Positions 33,535 through 44,235 of a stretch of DNA of 64,000 bases are shown in pieces. Every line of letters starts with the position of its first letter. Positions within the stretch are counted from its first letter, which is position 1. This stretch comes from Spirometra erinaceieuropaei (taxonomy: Eukaryota > Platyhelminthes > Cestoda > Diphyllobothriidea > Diphyllobothriidae): assembly GCA_902702965.1 (NCBI GenBank), contig CACRXP010000002.1, forward strand, positions 1,012,901 through 1,076,900. The letters run 5' to 3'. The notes beneath the pieces were generated by a model. That model saw only the letters and a list, made by a program, of their open reading frames with translations. It did no database searches and was not told the origin of the DNA. A program made the position numbers and the translations under genes.

Positions 33535-33835
33535 CACCCGCACGCCGGTTAGACACGGGGGTAGGAACCCCCCCCCCCCTCGGTAATACAGGTGGCCTTG
33601 CGCAACATTTCAGGACGGGTAAATATCACCGTTTATTAATTCTAGTAGTAACCTTATTCGTGAGCTTAACCCTAACTCTAAACTGAACCATAAGTTTAAT
33701 TCTGATCCTAACCTTAACAGTGACCCCAACCTCCCTGGAAATTGACGCTAGCCAGCAGGAATAGGGGGCATTCCCATTGTGATATCCTGCTCGTGCACCT
33801 AAAGATTAAGCACACGGTAAACACTTCCGTAGGTG
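33535..33835. repeat. Family C repeat, copy with CCCTAA-like filler
   Basis: A 14-base C run, CGGTAATACAGGTGGCC and a degenerate TTAACCCTAACTCTAAACTG stretch (33664-33725) follow the family C pattern in reverse orientation. Its inverted ends were not located. Confidence 0.4.
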
Positions 33836-33911
33836 TAGGCTAACTTGATCGAGAATAAGAGATCCAAGTTCTCGCTACCATCACAGTCAGGCTAATGCAT
33901 GTGGAACTTAC

Positions 33912-34066
33912 GTCATGCACCAACTCGTCCGGATTGTCGAGTTTTGAGGGAATGTCTTGGGCTCGCATGATGACATCGTCTAGGCCTTCACAGGACTTTC
34001 GGTATGAGGAACTTCCAAAACATCGTTCGAGGAGTACCAGGCCCACTTTGAAAATGACAATTTTTC
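33912..34066 (-). CDS. TBC1D10-like RabGAP, penultimate exon
   Basis: The acceptor is TTTTTTGATATTCTAG and the donor GAC|GTAAGT, a near-consensus site. It enters in phase 1, completing a glycine begun in the exon at 37139, and leaves in phase 0. It encodes KIVIFKVGLVLLERCFGSSS and then a helix-rich stretch ending DELVHD. The first part matches the TBC1D10 family pattern after MFFCEG ([KR]-[IV]-[IV]-F-[KR]-V-[GA]-L-V-[LI]-[LI]). This is the C-terminal helical end of the TBC fold. Length and position agree with the family. Confidence 0.9.
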
Positions 34067-34869
34067 CTAGAATATCAAAAAAGGAAAGTGTTGACGGAAA
34101 CAAGTCAGTAAACTGTGGCAATTAACTTTGGGCGAAAAGAATTCTTCAGGCACGACCGAAACGTAGTCTTTTTTCTAATCTGCCCCGGGCGTTCAGTGCC
34201 TTAAATATGGACTTCCAAAGTTCCCGAATAAGCGGTGTTCTTGGTGTACAAAAAATACCTAGGATCAAATCCTCCTATTTTACATGTCCAACCATGGATG
34301 AAGTGGGGATCGTCGCAGATTGTAGGAGGCCCTATTTTCACATGATACTTTAAAAGTCTGTCATCCTGCGATTTAAGATACGGAAAACACGACTGGCTTT
34401 GGCACAAATGCAAAAAACTTGTAGGATACGCTCCCTAAAAGCGGATGACGTGACTGTCTGGAGCATTGCGAAACGGACGGAATAAATATGGGACACATTT
34501 GCTAGTTACTGTTCGGAATTAAACTATTGGACCACGCACAAACCCAGAAGTGCGATCCAGCTAGCTTTCAACCACAGTAAGGAAGGATGACCCAATGAAA
34601 GCCACCACACTAATAGCACATGATCACGATCACATGACTTGCAAAAATAAACGGAGTCAGTGGCCAGATACACCCGCATAACAACACAAGACAGTTCGAC
34701 AGTCGCGAACGAAGACGTCCGCTGCAAGCCATCATCAGTGACGTGGCTAGCCCGGTTGATCCTTTAGACTTTCAGCTGAGCGGAATTTGCTGAGAAATAG
34801 GGGGCGACCAGGAGTCCTCTTTCGAAGGTTTTCTCATGGATGAATGATTCTGTTACCTTTCTGCCAAGT

Positions 34870-34985
34870 GGCTGTTAACCGAGAGTTCGGCCGTCGCATC
34901 GACAATGTCTACCGCGTTCCCAATGCAGTGGAACCGCACCAGTGACTTGCGCGGTAATTCGTTTTGCGGCGAGTCAGACCGGCGC
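34870..34985 (+). repeat. Family B fragment
   Basis: AGTTCGGCCGTCGCATCGAC, GTCTACCGCGTTC and CACCAGTGACTTGCGCGGTA follow the order of the B head. The rest of the unit is replaced by the adjacent SINE. Confidence 0.4.
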
Positions 34986-35101
34986 GCTCATATATATTTA
35001 TATTGATCCAACTGTGAAAACTCGGTCGGATCCGAACCCACGACAGCAAAGGCAAGGCTTTGGTGCAGCCAACGCTCGAGCCGCCTGAGCTGCGAGGCCC
35101 C
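34985..35101 (-). repeat. tRNA-derived SINE, family T, copy 1
   Basis: The minus strand gives a near-complete tRNA-like head (box A CGCAGCTCAGGCGG, box B GGGTTCGGATCC) followed by a tail TTTTCACAGTTGGATCAATAT. The tail is shared with the copy at 54027-54140, which distinguishes a SINE from a tRNA gene. It lies in an intron of the TBC gene, same strand. Confidence 0.7.
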
Positions 35102-35329
35102 ACCTGGAGACGCGAGTTTAATCACATTTGCGTCAGGTTACCCGCCCAACCTACTGCAACGTCTGGAATCCACCAAATCTGATACAGTAAGCTGACTGCC
35201 CAGGCAGGATTTCATAAGTAATTCACCTAGAATCCACCAGGTGTCGTGGAGTCGAATCCCACCGGGGCGCCGAGTTTTCCCCAATTCCGTCAGTATAAAT
35301 TACTCGTTAGAAATGGCTGCTGGGTTTGG

Positions 35330-35760
35330 GAAAATTGACTAACAAAGTCTAACAGCCAGCCTACCCGTGCCACGCACGACCTGGGCACCAAGTCGGATGT
35401 AACAGGCTTCTGCAAGCGCGGCTCGCACCTCACACTGCGCGAGACCATTACAAGGGTCACACTGGGAAGGGGCCATTGCAGTTTGACTCTCAGTCCTGAG
35501 CAGAGGACCCAATCACCCCGTCAGTTGGTAGCCTTCAAAGCCACGGCTTTGACTGCACCGCGGTAGATTCAACTGTGTTAGGCTTATTACAGTATGGAAT
35601 ATTCGATGATGTGCCGTGGGGATGGATTTCCCAGCGTTGGTCTCTCCCTCCCTCCCTCTGCCCTCTCACATGAACCAGCCAACTGTCTGATCTCTTCAAT
35701 CAACTGGTAATGGGCGTGGGCCCAGTGGCTGACACGCCTGAGGTACATCATCGCACATGT
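35330..35760 (+). repeat. Family B-related modules
   Basis: ACCCGTGCCACGCACGACCT, CCCCGTCAGTTGGTAGCCTT and a CTCTCCCTCCCTCCC tract repeat modules of the copies at 5.9-7.1, 15.6-15.9 and 45.9-46.1 kb. Confidence 0.4.
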
Positions 35761-36589
35761 CTGACAGTAGGTATGGGTCGCACGGCATGCGCGGCCTGAC
35801 TAACGCGCACCGCAAACCCGAATGGCCCCTGTTTTATCCAGAGCGTCTACAGCGTAGCCGAAGACGTGTCCTCCAGGACCTAAATGAACGGCCAACTCAC
35901 CGTTCGGAATTCATACAGGACCGGCAGGTCTTAACGTTGGTTGTGCGAACATTCGGTATTATCTGTGTATGAAGTGCGAGGGAAGTCTAATTTCAGACAA
36001 ATGACAGATAAGCGTGATTTTTCTACTTCCAGAATCTCGTTAAGTAAAACTGTCATTGATCGATTCAAACTACCCCTGTATTTGACAGACGAGTAGATTT
36101 GAGAATATACTGCGATAATAGCAGTAAACAAGCGCACAGTCCTCGATTTGCTCTTCGATCAATTAACAGACGGTAGAATCCGGTGAAAGGCGCCGCAGTG
36201 AGCAAAAACATTTCGGCTCTAGTAGGTAGTTGTCCCAATTACAAGAAATGAATAAAAGGATTAGACCACACGTCGGGGCCAATCACCTGCGGTTGTCCCC
36301 CTTTGTAAGCGTCAAATGTCGTAAAACTCGCTCCTGATTTGTCGCTTTAAGGGACTGGATGTCGGATGTTCGCGAGTCCAAACTGCTGACTGATTAGAGC
36401 GATCTGGAGGCGCGCGTGGCCGATGGCGGTCACATGACTAATCGGCGAGCATTCTTGATACCCGTACAAAGTGTACGCTATCTTTTTAGTCTCCTCTCCA
36501 CGAACACCGAATTCGGACAACCAACGACCCTAATAACCAATACTGTATTTAAAGTATGCAGGATAAGTCAGCGTATGCATATAATCCGT

Positions 36590-36800
36590 TGTAGGGGGCG
36601 CTCACCGATCGATCTTACGGAAATTACTCGTTCCGTTGTGCCTTAAGGGCTCTCTCTCTCTCTTGAGCCCAACCAGCAGCCGCATAGTGACGCATGATAT
36701 AGGCAGAATGGTATTAGCGACAAAGACAAGGGAGACTGGTATTAGTTGTCGTCAGCCAGTCATTCCCTTGTCTTTGTCGGTAATGCCATTCTGCACATAA
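36590..36800. repeat. Rearranged family S SINE with a long hairpin
   Basis: CTCACCGATCGATCTTACGG and TCGTTCCGTTGTGCC are the outer S segment. At 36703-36733 and 36764-36794 the S tail occurs twice in opposite orientation, giving a 31-bp stem with two mismatches and a 30-base loop. Confidence 0.55.
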
Positions 36801-37138
36801 TCAGTGTTTCTGCCTCGAAATCTGACCCGAATGAATGGCTGACCCCATTAGTACGAACATACTCTACCACATTATCAAATGGAACCCTTAGGACATTAAC
36901 GATACGGCCTGTCCTTTTCTGGGAACCCAGCATACAGTGTGTGTGACCTAGACGTCAAAAACATCAACAAACCGAGCGTAGTGTCTCATAACAGTGACGG
37001 AAATTGCCTGAACGCTGGTGGAAAAAGTAAACACAGACGAACAGGCAGTAGCGTACGAGTAAACGATGCGAATCACATGAAAGAAGATTTACAATATGGT
37101 TTTTTGTTTTAAATGGAACCAAAGCCGTGAATGCGTAC

Positions 37139-37253
37139 CTTCGCAGAAAAACATATCAAGCACACGGAGAACGGACTCCCAGGGAAGAGTGCGGGTGTAT
37201 ACGCACATAAACCATTCCAGCACAAGAACGATGGGGTCCACCCCGGTCTTTAC
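37139..37253 (-). CDS. TBC1D10-like RabGAP, exon with [12 protein letters not shown]
   Basis: It starts after GCTCTGTTTTTTTTAAAG in phase 0 and ends GAAG|GTACGC in phase 1. The encoded [27 protein letters not shown] and [11 protein letters not shown] match the core of the TBC1D10 domain ([IV]-[DE]-P, EWF[ML]C, RTLPW, RVWD, FFCEG). The normally conserved tryptophan in RVWD is leucine here. A downstream second AG five codons into the exon is possible, but using the first AG gives exactly the family spacing. Confidence 0.92.
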
Positions 37254-37719
37254 CTTTAAAAAAAACAGAGCAAAGTAAAATGCGCCGCGTAGAAGAAAGA
37301 CAAAGTGCAGTTTTTTGATAAAGGCGAGAGCGCAGTGAACACGAATAGGATAGTAAAAAAAACTAAGAATGAGGAAGACGACAGCATAAACTGAAAATAC
37401 CGGAACACAAACAAAGGTAATGTAAAGACCCATCGAGTGCGAATAATATTTATGTGGTACTATAATAGTGATAAAAAAGAAACCGTCTCAAGGCGTTTAT
37501 AAGTACATGTCTACATGCTCGCCCCCAGAGGACTCAGAAGGAGATACCATCAAAGATGTGACATACTCTGTAGTACATTAAGGACGTTTCAGAAGCGGCC
37601 GAGAGCATTGCCGCGGGACTAGATGTTGGAATTACGCACCGCTCAAAAGCTATAATGCAGAGCCAAGGGGCGGCCTGGGATAGTGTATAACATCCCGAAA
37701 AGAAGCTGATTGTGCGAAG

Positions 37720-37895
37720 GAGAGGGCAAAAATCGCGAGTGGCTGCACGCACCTTCAAAGCCGGTCATGAGTTCAACTTTGCAACCGCCAAGATAATCGC
37801 CCATGTCGGAGGCATGACAAGTCGAGAATTGATTGGAGCCTTGGCCTCGGATAAGAACTCAGTCGATAGACGTATCGATCTGGCGTCGGCATCGA
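37720..37895 (+). pseudogene. Penelope-like element fragment (copy 4, endonuclease C-terminal type)
   Basis: The frame reads RTFKAGHEFNFATAKIIAH, then TSRELIGALASDKNSVDRRIDL. The GH-x-F-x-F-x-x-A-x-I-[IV]-A-H and SRELL..N-R-x-I-D-L patterns are typical of the end of Penelope polyproteins that follow the GIY-YIG core. It starts and ends abruptly, so it is a fragment. It belongs to a different subfamily than the copies at 3.3 and 30.4 kb. Confidence 0.6.
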
Positions 37896-38300
37896 TTCCG
37901 ACGATGTCCACCGTGTGCTACACAGCATGATGCAGCGGGCACGGTGACTTGTGCGTAAATTAGTTTATCATGATATCAGACTTGCACAGCATCTACCGCA
38001 CTCTTCCCTCCCCACTCCCCACTTGGGCCCGGCGCCATGACATAGTCAGGAGGACCGGAGGCTGGGAAGGGCGCAGGCGGATGGTGCGGTCGAGTCCGCG
38101 CCTTGGCACTCCACTCTACATCCTCTAGTCCACAGAGCAAATGAGCAGGTTTTTGACCAACAACAACAACATCACCCCAACAGGGGTCAGAAGGACGAGG
38201 ATGACTGTGCGGCCATGCACACGACCTGTCTACCCGGCGGGAGCGCAAGGGCATTTACTGGCAGAGAACCGGGTTTTGGAGGACTGGCAGCTGTGAGGGC
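37885..38300 (+). repeat. Family B repeat, long copy
   Basis: CGACGATGTCCACCGTGTGC, GGGCACGGTGACTTGTGCG, TTGCACAGCATCTACCGCAC, CCAACAACAACAACATCACC and AGGGGTCAGAAGGACGAGGA occur in the order seen at 15.3-15.6 kb and continue as at 56.05-56.17 kb. This is the most complete single-orientation copy. Confidence 0.65.
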
Positions 38301-38449
38301 CATGATTTACAAGTACTGGCATAGCACACTGCTTCATACCCTTTGACCAGCGCCCGCATACGGAGCACTGCGCAATCACCTGCAGGTCTGCGTTACAGAT
38401 CGTTGATTGGCTAATACCTCCTATAACTGTTGCTTGCTCTGTTGATGTT

Positions 38450-38510
38450 GTCATCTCTGACGATGGACCCCTGCATGAGTTCGAAAGCTCACAATAATAA
38501 ATAAACCGTA
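38450..38510 (+). ncRNA. Hammerhead ribozyme-like motif, second type
   Basis: CTGACGA (38457-38463), stem II GGAC (38465-38468) with GTTC (38479-38482), GAAA (38483-38486), then GCTCACAATAATAAA. The core bases are complete, and stem II has four pairs including one G-U. It follows a family B copy with a 150-bp gap. Confidence 0.5.
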
Positions 38511-38519
38511 CCGGTGCTT

Positions 38520-39405
38520 GACCAGTCATATAAAGTTTAGTCTCAGAGGAATTCATGTACTGTGTGGGGCGGGGCTAAACTCCAAAACTTTTAAAACAAA
38601 TTAAAGCAATCTCAAGGTGGATGGTGCAATTCTTGAAACCAGTTAGGTGGAAACAAAGGATCAGCCTGATATTCATATGTTGAACTGTGAACCTGAAAAT
38701 GGTTTGTGTGGGCCAGAGGACCTTCTGGAGCGTGTGAGCGGCGCATTTTCCGCTGAAAACTGGCATAACTTCAAACACACTATGCTGGCTGCGCTAGCCC
38801 CAGGAAAAACAAACCTCCTCGTTCGTAGGCGGTGCGAGCATTCGCTAAATGCCCGCACACTTGAATAGAAATGTCTTCCACCCGCGAGGTCAGGTGCGGT
38901 CAAGCAGATGTACGGAAGCTCTTTTAAAACGCAGATGCACCACATGACCAAAAAGTGCAGAAACGCAAAACAACGCGATTTTTTCCTTCTTAAATCGCCA
39001 TTAAATGCCTCATTTGGGGATAGGCCGGAGGTCTGCACGCGACACGCAGTCACCACCTTTCGGTATTAACACAGTTTGCTAAAGATGAGAAAGGGTTTCT
39101 TACCCACTAGTGGTGCTCAGCGCTGAGGAAACGTGACATATGGAGAAAGCTATTGCATGATTTGGAGAAACAACCCTTAGTAATGTGGGGTCATTCTAAA
39201 TCGGATAAGCAAGGGGGCAGCGAATGGATGGGAAATAGTCCACAGGCGAACCCATTGATAAAAATATAAACATGTCTTTAATAAACGGAAATAATCAAAT
39301 CCAGGTGCAGGCACGAGAGTTAGCACATGTTCCGCTGATTTTCCAACGCCGTACGACACAACTATGAGAGATGCGACTTATCAGTTGGTTCCTCAGGGTT
39401 TCCTA
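38520..39405. other. No recognisable gene
   Basis: Opposed frames of 73 codons (38647-38868 plus) and 127 codons (38673-39056 minus) overlap. No domain was recognised in either. Confidence 0.45.
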
Positions 39406-41094
39406 CAGCAAGTAACGTATCTCATGGAACATTAACTGAAAATCTGAAATGCGTTTTCGAGTAGAAAGAGTTACTTAAATGCGGTTTTAACATTGATTCT
39501 CGTGCAGCACAATCTTAAGATATTTCAGTCACGCCAGAATGCCGAGTTTTAAATGCTCTTCGTTCTAACCGACTGTAATAACCTCATTCGACAAAAGTGG
39601 TTACTTACAGTGGGTGTGCCAACTCAATAAATGTTAACTTAAATTCTGAAATGCGTTTTCGTTTCGAAAAGATTAACTAAATAGGGTTGTAAATGTAATT
39701 ATCATGCCGCACAATTCTATGATAAATCAGTTACCTTAGGATGCCTGCTTTCGAATGAACTTCTTTCCGGCTGCATGCAAAAACTATACTCTATAAAAAT
39801 GACTACATAAGTGGCATGCCCTTTTCCGACTGATTTTCGATGCATAAAAATATGCATTATTTTACCCAGTGCGTAGAAAATTACGTCTTCTTCCAATATA
39901 ATACTCGAGGGAAGGGTATAATTCGGTTTTTAAACAGTTTCTAACTGTGCGATTTTTTAATACCGTGAAATGGCCATTCATAAAACGTCATGTCTCTGCA
40001 TTTACCAGTGTGGCTTGTAAAGTTAACAATATGCCTCAAATCCACTGCCAAATTTCCTGAACCTCATATGGCCTCCTCTTAATACCGTTGAGAAATGTAT
40101 GATCTTCCGTGCGCGGAAAATATACGCCTTGTAGTTTGGAAACCCTGAATCCAAGTGCAACGGTAAAGCGTGTTCAAAATTATTCGGGAATTAGAAAAGT
40201 TTTTGAAAACCGAATCATACGCTTCCTTCGAGTATAAAATTGGAAGAAGACATAATTTCCTACCGAAAGAGTGAAAGAATGAACATTTTTATGCACGTCT
40301 TCCATCAAATATGATTGAATTTTTGAGGACATCGAAAATCAACGAGAAAAATGCATGCCACTTAAGTAGTCCGAAGGTTCATTCGAAAGCCGACATCCCG
40401 AGGTAATGGAGTTATTTTAGAATTGTGCTGCATTATGATTAGTTTTACAACCCTACATAACTAATCTTTTCGAAACGAAAACGCATTTCAGAATTTCGGT
40501 CAACATTTTATGAGCTAGCGCACTTACTGTAAGTGGTATGCATTTTCCCATTGATTTTCGATGCACTTATCAATAAACGTGTCTCATAGAAGCCATGTAC
40601 TCATTTGACAGCCAATCACATCGTCCTTAAACTATATACTCAAAGGAAGAGTATCTATAGGTTTTAAAAGCCATTTCAATTCCCGGATCTTTCGAACCTG
40701 ATTCATATTTAGGGCTTCCAATCTATAGGCTGCATGAACTCTGAAATGTAAATAGTTTTTGAAACCTGTAGATACCCCTGCTTCGAGTATAGAATCTGAA
40801 GACATGGCATTAGCTACAAAAGGAGTGTAAGAAGGATGTTTTTGTTCGTGCTTTTTACAAAATATGGCTGGATTTGCAAACGCATATTAAGTTGGCAGCT
40901 ACTTTTTACCGAGCGTGGTTTTTGTAGGCGGCTGAAAAGAAACGCATTTATAAGTCAGCTTTCTGGGGTGGCCGAAATACCTTAGGGTTACGTTGCGTGA
41001 CAATCAATATTACAAGCGCACTTAAGTAACACTTTCTAATCAAAAATACATTTCAGGATTTGGCTTAACATTTCAAGCAATGGGCCACATACTG
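39406..41094. mobile_element. Family A MITE, copy A7, host of a nested copy
   Basis: The left terminus CAGCAAGTAACGTATCTCAT follows TA (39404-39405), and the right terminus AAGCAATGGGCCACATACTG ends at 41094. Removing the nested element at 39608-40529 joins GTGGTTACTTA to AGTGGTATGCATTTTCCC, which recreates the family consensus GACTACTTAAGTGGCATGC. Confidence 0.8.
39608..40529. mobile_element. Family A MITE, copy A6, nested in A7
   Basis: Starts CAGTGGGTGTGCCAACTCAA, ends GAGCTAGCGCACTTACTG, length 922 bp, with TA on both sides (39606-39607 and 40530-40531). The two arms are inverted copies. It is a clean insertion into A7 at a TA dinucleotide. Confidence 0.88.
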
Positions 41095-41482
41095 TGGAGG
41101 AACGCTGAGGAACCGACTAACAAAAATGTGCCAGGTCGACCTAGAACAGCGTTTTCGGGGTACTTTTAAGGTCAGTCACAACTTTTATGCAAATGTCCCA
41201 GCTGAATGGCATAAACTTCAGCGGATTGACGGAGTAGTGTTCAGATCTGCAAATAAGCAACCAGTTATCTCAACAGCTTAAGACGAAAGCCGCGGGAAGG
41301 AATAAAAGTAACAAAAATTGACTGCGAATGAACGAAACCCGAGGATGTCCTGAGTGCAAGATTTTAAGGGACCTACCTGTCGGATCTCTTTCACATCTAA
41401 CTTGACATCATCAGTCTTTGTCCAATTACCCCACATTAAATCACGGGAGCCCTAGGCTGCCAGCGACGCCAAGCACAACATA

Positions 41483-42378
41483 CAGCGAGTGACCGATCTC
41501 ATTAAATGTTGGCTGAAATTCTAAAATGCGTTTTCGATTAGGAAGGAATACTTGGTCGCGGTTGTAATACTGATTATCTTGCGGCATAATCTTATAACAT
41601 TTCGGACTCGGCAGGATTCCAACTTTCGAATACACTGCTTTTTAATCTGTAGAAACCGTACTCGGTAAAAAATGACTGCTTAAATTGCATGCATTTTCCC
41701 TATTGATTTTCGATGGTCTTGCAAATTCAAATATACCTTGTAGAAACCATAAACAAAAATATGCTTTCTTTCACTCTTTTGATAGAGAGTTACCTCTTCT
41801 TTATATTTTATACTCAAGGAAGGGGTATAATTACGTTTTAAAAAAGTCTCTAATTATAAGATTTTTTAAGACCGCATCCATCGCAAAATTTTATGGACTC
41901 TATATGATATCTTTTTAATGGCATAGAAAAATATGTGATTTTCTTTGCGCGGAACGCATGCACCTTGTAGACTGAAATCCGTAAGCGCTAAAGCAACGAA
42001 TGATAAGGCTCCAAATTATCTGGCAAATAGAAAACTTTTTTTAAAACCTAATTATACTCCTTCCTTGATTATAAAATATAAAGAAGACGCGATTCTCTAT
42101 CAAACGACTGCAAGAAAGCATACTTTTATTTATGGTTTCTATAAGATATATTTGAATTTGCAAGACCATCGAAAATCAATGGGGAAAATGCATACTACTT
42201 GAGTAGTCACCTTTTGCCAAGTACGGTTTTTACGGTAGATTGAAAAGCAACGAGTCCGAAATGTTATAAGATTATGCCGCAAGATAATCAGTATTACAAC
42301 CGCGACCAAGTAATCCTTCCTAATCGAAAATGCATTTCAGAATTTCAGTCAACATTTCATGAGATCGGTCACTCACTG
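41483..42378. mobile_element. Family A MITE, copy A8 (second subfamily)
   Basis: Starts CAGCGAGTGACCGATCTCAT after TA (41481-41482) and ends TGAGATCGGTCACTCACTG before TA (42379-42380). Length 896 bp. The ends differ from the CAGTAGGTGGGC type, defining a second subfamily with GATCGGTCACTCACTG ends. Confidence 0.87.
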
Positions 42379-43411
42379 TAGTGCAGAACACATGTGCTCA
42401 AGAAAACTACATATTTCCGAACGGACTTTTTCCGCTGTCGCCAGGCCGGTAAGAGCAGCACATAGACACTCTTTATGGATTCAATGAAGGGAATCTCCGC
42501 GTTCCCAAGCCTGCGGTATGCAGTTCGGTAAACAGGGCAGAGGTTGTAGGCATTTTGTGTTTTGGCTGGTGAGGGAAGTACAGTGTGTGAGGGGGAGAGG
42601 AACAAACTGCTGCGGCACGAGGAATAAGTCCCCCTGCGATCGGGCGTGGGTGAGATGACATGGCGCAACCATCAGCGAGAATTCACTGAACGCGCGCGCG
42701 CGCGGACGAGGGCGCGCCCACATGGTGGATTAGCACACGATGGCACAAGATGCTACCCGAGAAGGGACCAGATTTCGTGTGGCATATGATACAGTGTTGC
42801 CAAGGCAACGGAGTAGTAGAGCCAGTTTGGATCTTAGACGTTGAGACTCGCCTGACTTCCAGCCTGAAATGACCTTGCTTCTATAAACTACCCTCAAGTG
42901 AATGGCGCTGGGGTCAAAAAAATAATGAATACCGCAAGATGGAGGTAGAAAACGGAGATGATCACAGAACCGGCTAGGACATTGGGTTACGTGGCCGTGG
43001 CCAAGCCTAGTGGGTGGACGTAGATGAGCGAGTGGAGGGCCAGCGAACAGTATATGCAGACCTGCGCGGCAAGTGTCCATAAGCAAGTCCCAATGCCGCC
43101 ATCATCCTCCACTACGGCAGCAAACCGACTGTAGCTCATGAAAAAGACCGTATCTGAATGCTGTAGCACAAGGATGACCTAACAGCTGGCTTGCTTATTC
43201 CGATTGTTTCGGTCTGACGGTCTTGGGAAAATCTGTCTCGAACCTCACTGACTGTTACGAATGCCCGGCCCTAAATAAGAAATAGTGTTCTGACAATTTT
43301 TCCTCTGAGTTATGTGCAACAAAAACTCTGGAGTAACCGTCGCATAACAACTAAATCGGTTTGACATTTGCGTCCCTGAAAGGTCAACGCCCTCCTCGCG
43401 CGCACTGTTGT
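42379..43411. other. No recognisable gene
   Basis: It contains a CGCGCGCG tract (42689-42703) and several minus-strand frames (42481-42723, 42730-43086) without recognisable domains. Confidence 0.45.
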
Positions 43412-43636
43412 CTAGGATAGAGGTCCATGAGCTAATTTGCTCTCTATGTTAGCTATATAGGTCGAAGCCTCGGGTCTCCTATTGATAAAACAGAGGTTCT
43501 GTCCCTCGTCTCTCTGCACACACTTGAAAGTGGCTACTTCTTCAGCTGGGACGTCACTGGAGGGATCGATATTGGCCAACAAAAAGTAGGCGCGAGGATT
43601 TCTGTCACGCATGTCCAGACGCCATCCTGAAACAAC
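43412..43636 (-). CDS. Candidate unknown exon (hypothetical)
   Basis: A strong-looking acceptor (GTTTACCGTTGTTGTTTCAG) precedes an open stretch on the minus strand that reads GWRLDMRDRNPRAYFLLANI, then EEVATFKCVQRDEGQNLCF, ending at a TAG. Composition looks protein-like, but I recognise no family. It lies in an intron of the TBC gene on the same strand. Splicing it after the exon at 48882 would shift the frame, so it is not part of the main transcript. It could be a fragment of another gene or a chance frame. Confidence 0.25.
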   Translation of the reverse strand, partial: VVSGWRLDMRDRNPRAYFLLANIDPSSDVPAEEVATFKCVQRDEGQNLCFINRRPEASTYIANIESKLAHGPLS

Positions 43637-43789
43637 AACGGTAAACAACTAGTTTCACTGAGAGAACATCTTCCCTTTTAGCATGGTAAACCGCCAAAAG
43701 AGCGCACGACTTTCTCAAACTCGACGTAATCGACTTGACAATTCAGACTACAAGTCAATTCGTCCCGGCATGGCTGGGAAACGGCGGAA

Positions 43790-44235
43790 CTAGGAGCATA
43801 AGCAGCGCCATTCTCGCGCATGTTGTCGATTCTGGACATCATGTAGACCCCAATGAAGCGTTTCATGTGATCTGTAAGGTCCAATCGAGCTAGCCTAAAC
43901 CACTGGGCCAGCGCCTGTTGGCAACAGCAGAGGCGGCCGCCATTAGGTTGCGAAAACCAATTTTATGCGCACAGAAGAACCACGTTCAGGCCTACAGTGG
44001 TCGAAGGTCGACTAAGGCTGCGACTCTCCCCGCGCCCTTCCGCTCTCACCTCGCCCCTGACAGTGACTGCTATTACCTCCCCCCTCCCCTCCCCCACATT
44101 CCAACAGCCAGCCTGTGTTTTAAGGCGAACTTTAATCAATTTATCTTATCACTGACGTGTTTTTACTTCGACACCCTGCCCACATAATTGTACCGCCCGA
44201 CAAGAATTTATCGAAAGCTACGTACGCTCGCCACC
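43790..44235 (+). pseudogene. Penelope-like element fragment (copy 3)
   Basis: The frame HVVDSGHHVDPNEAFHVI, one stop in place of a tyrosine codon, then GQRLLATAEAAAIRLRKP matches residues 160-207 of the copy at 3320-4003. About 170 bp of the 3' non-coding tail follow, with the shared AATTTATCGAAAGCTACGTA segment. Only the end of the endonuclease is left. Confidence 0.8.
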
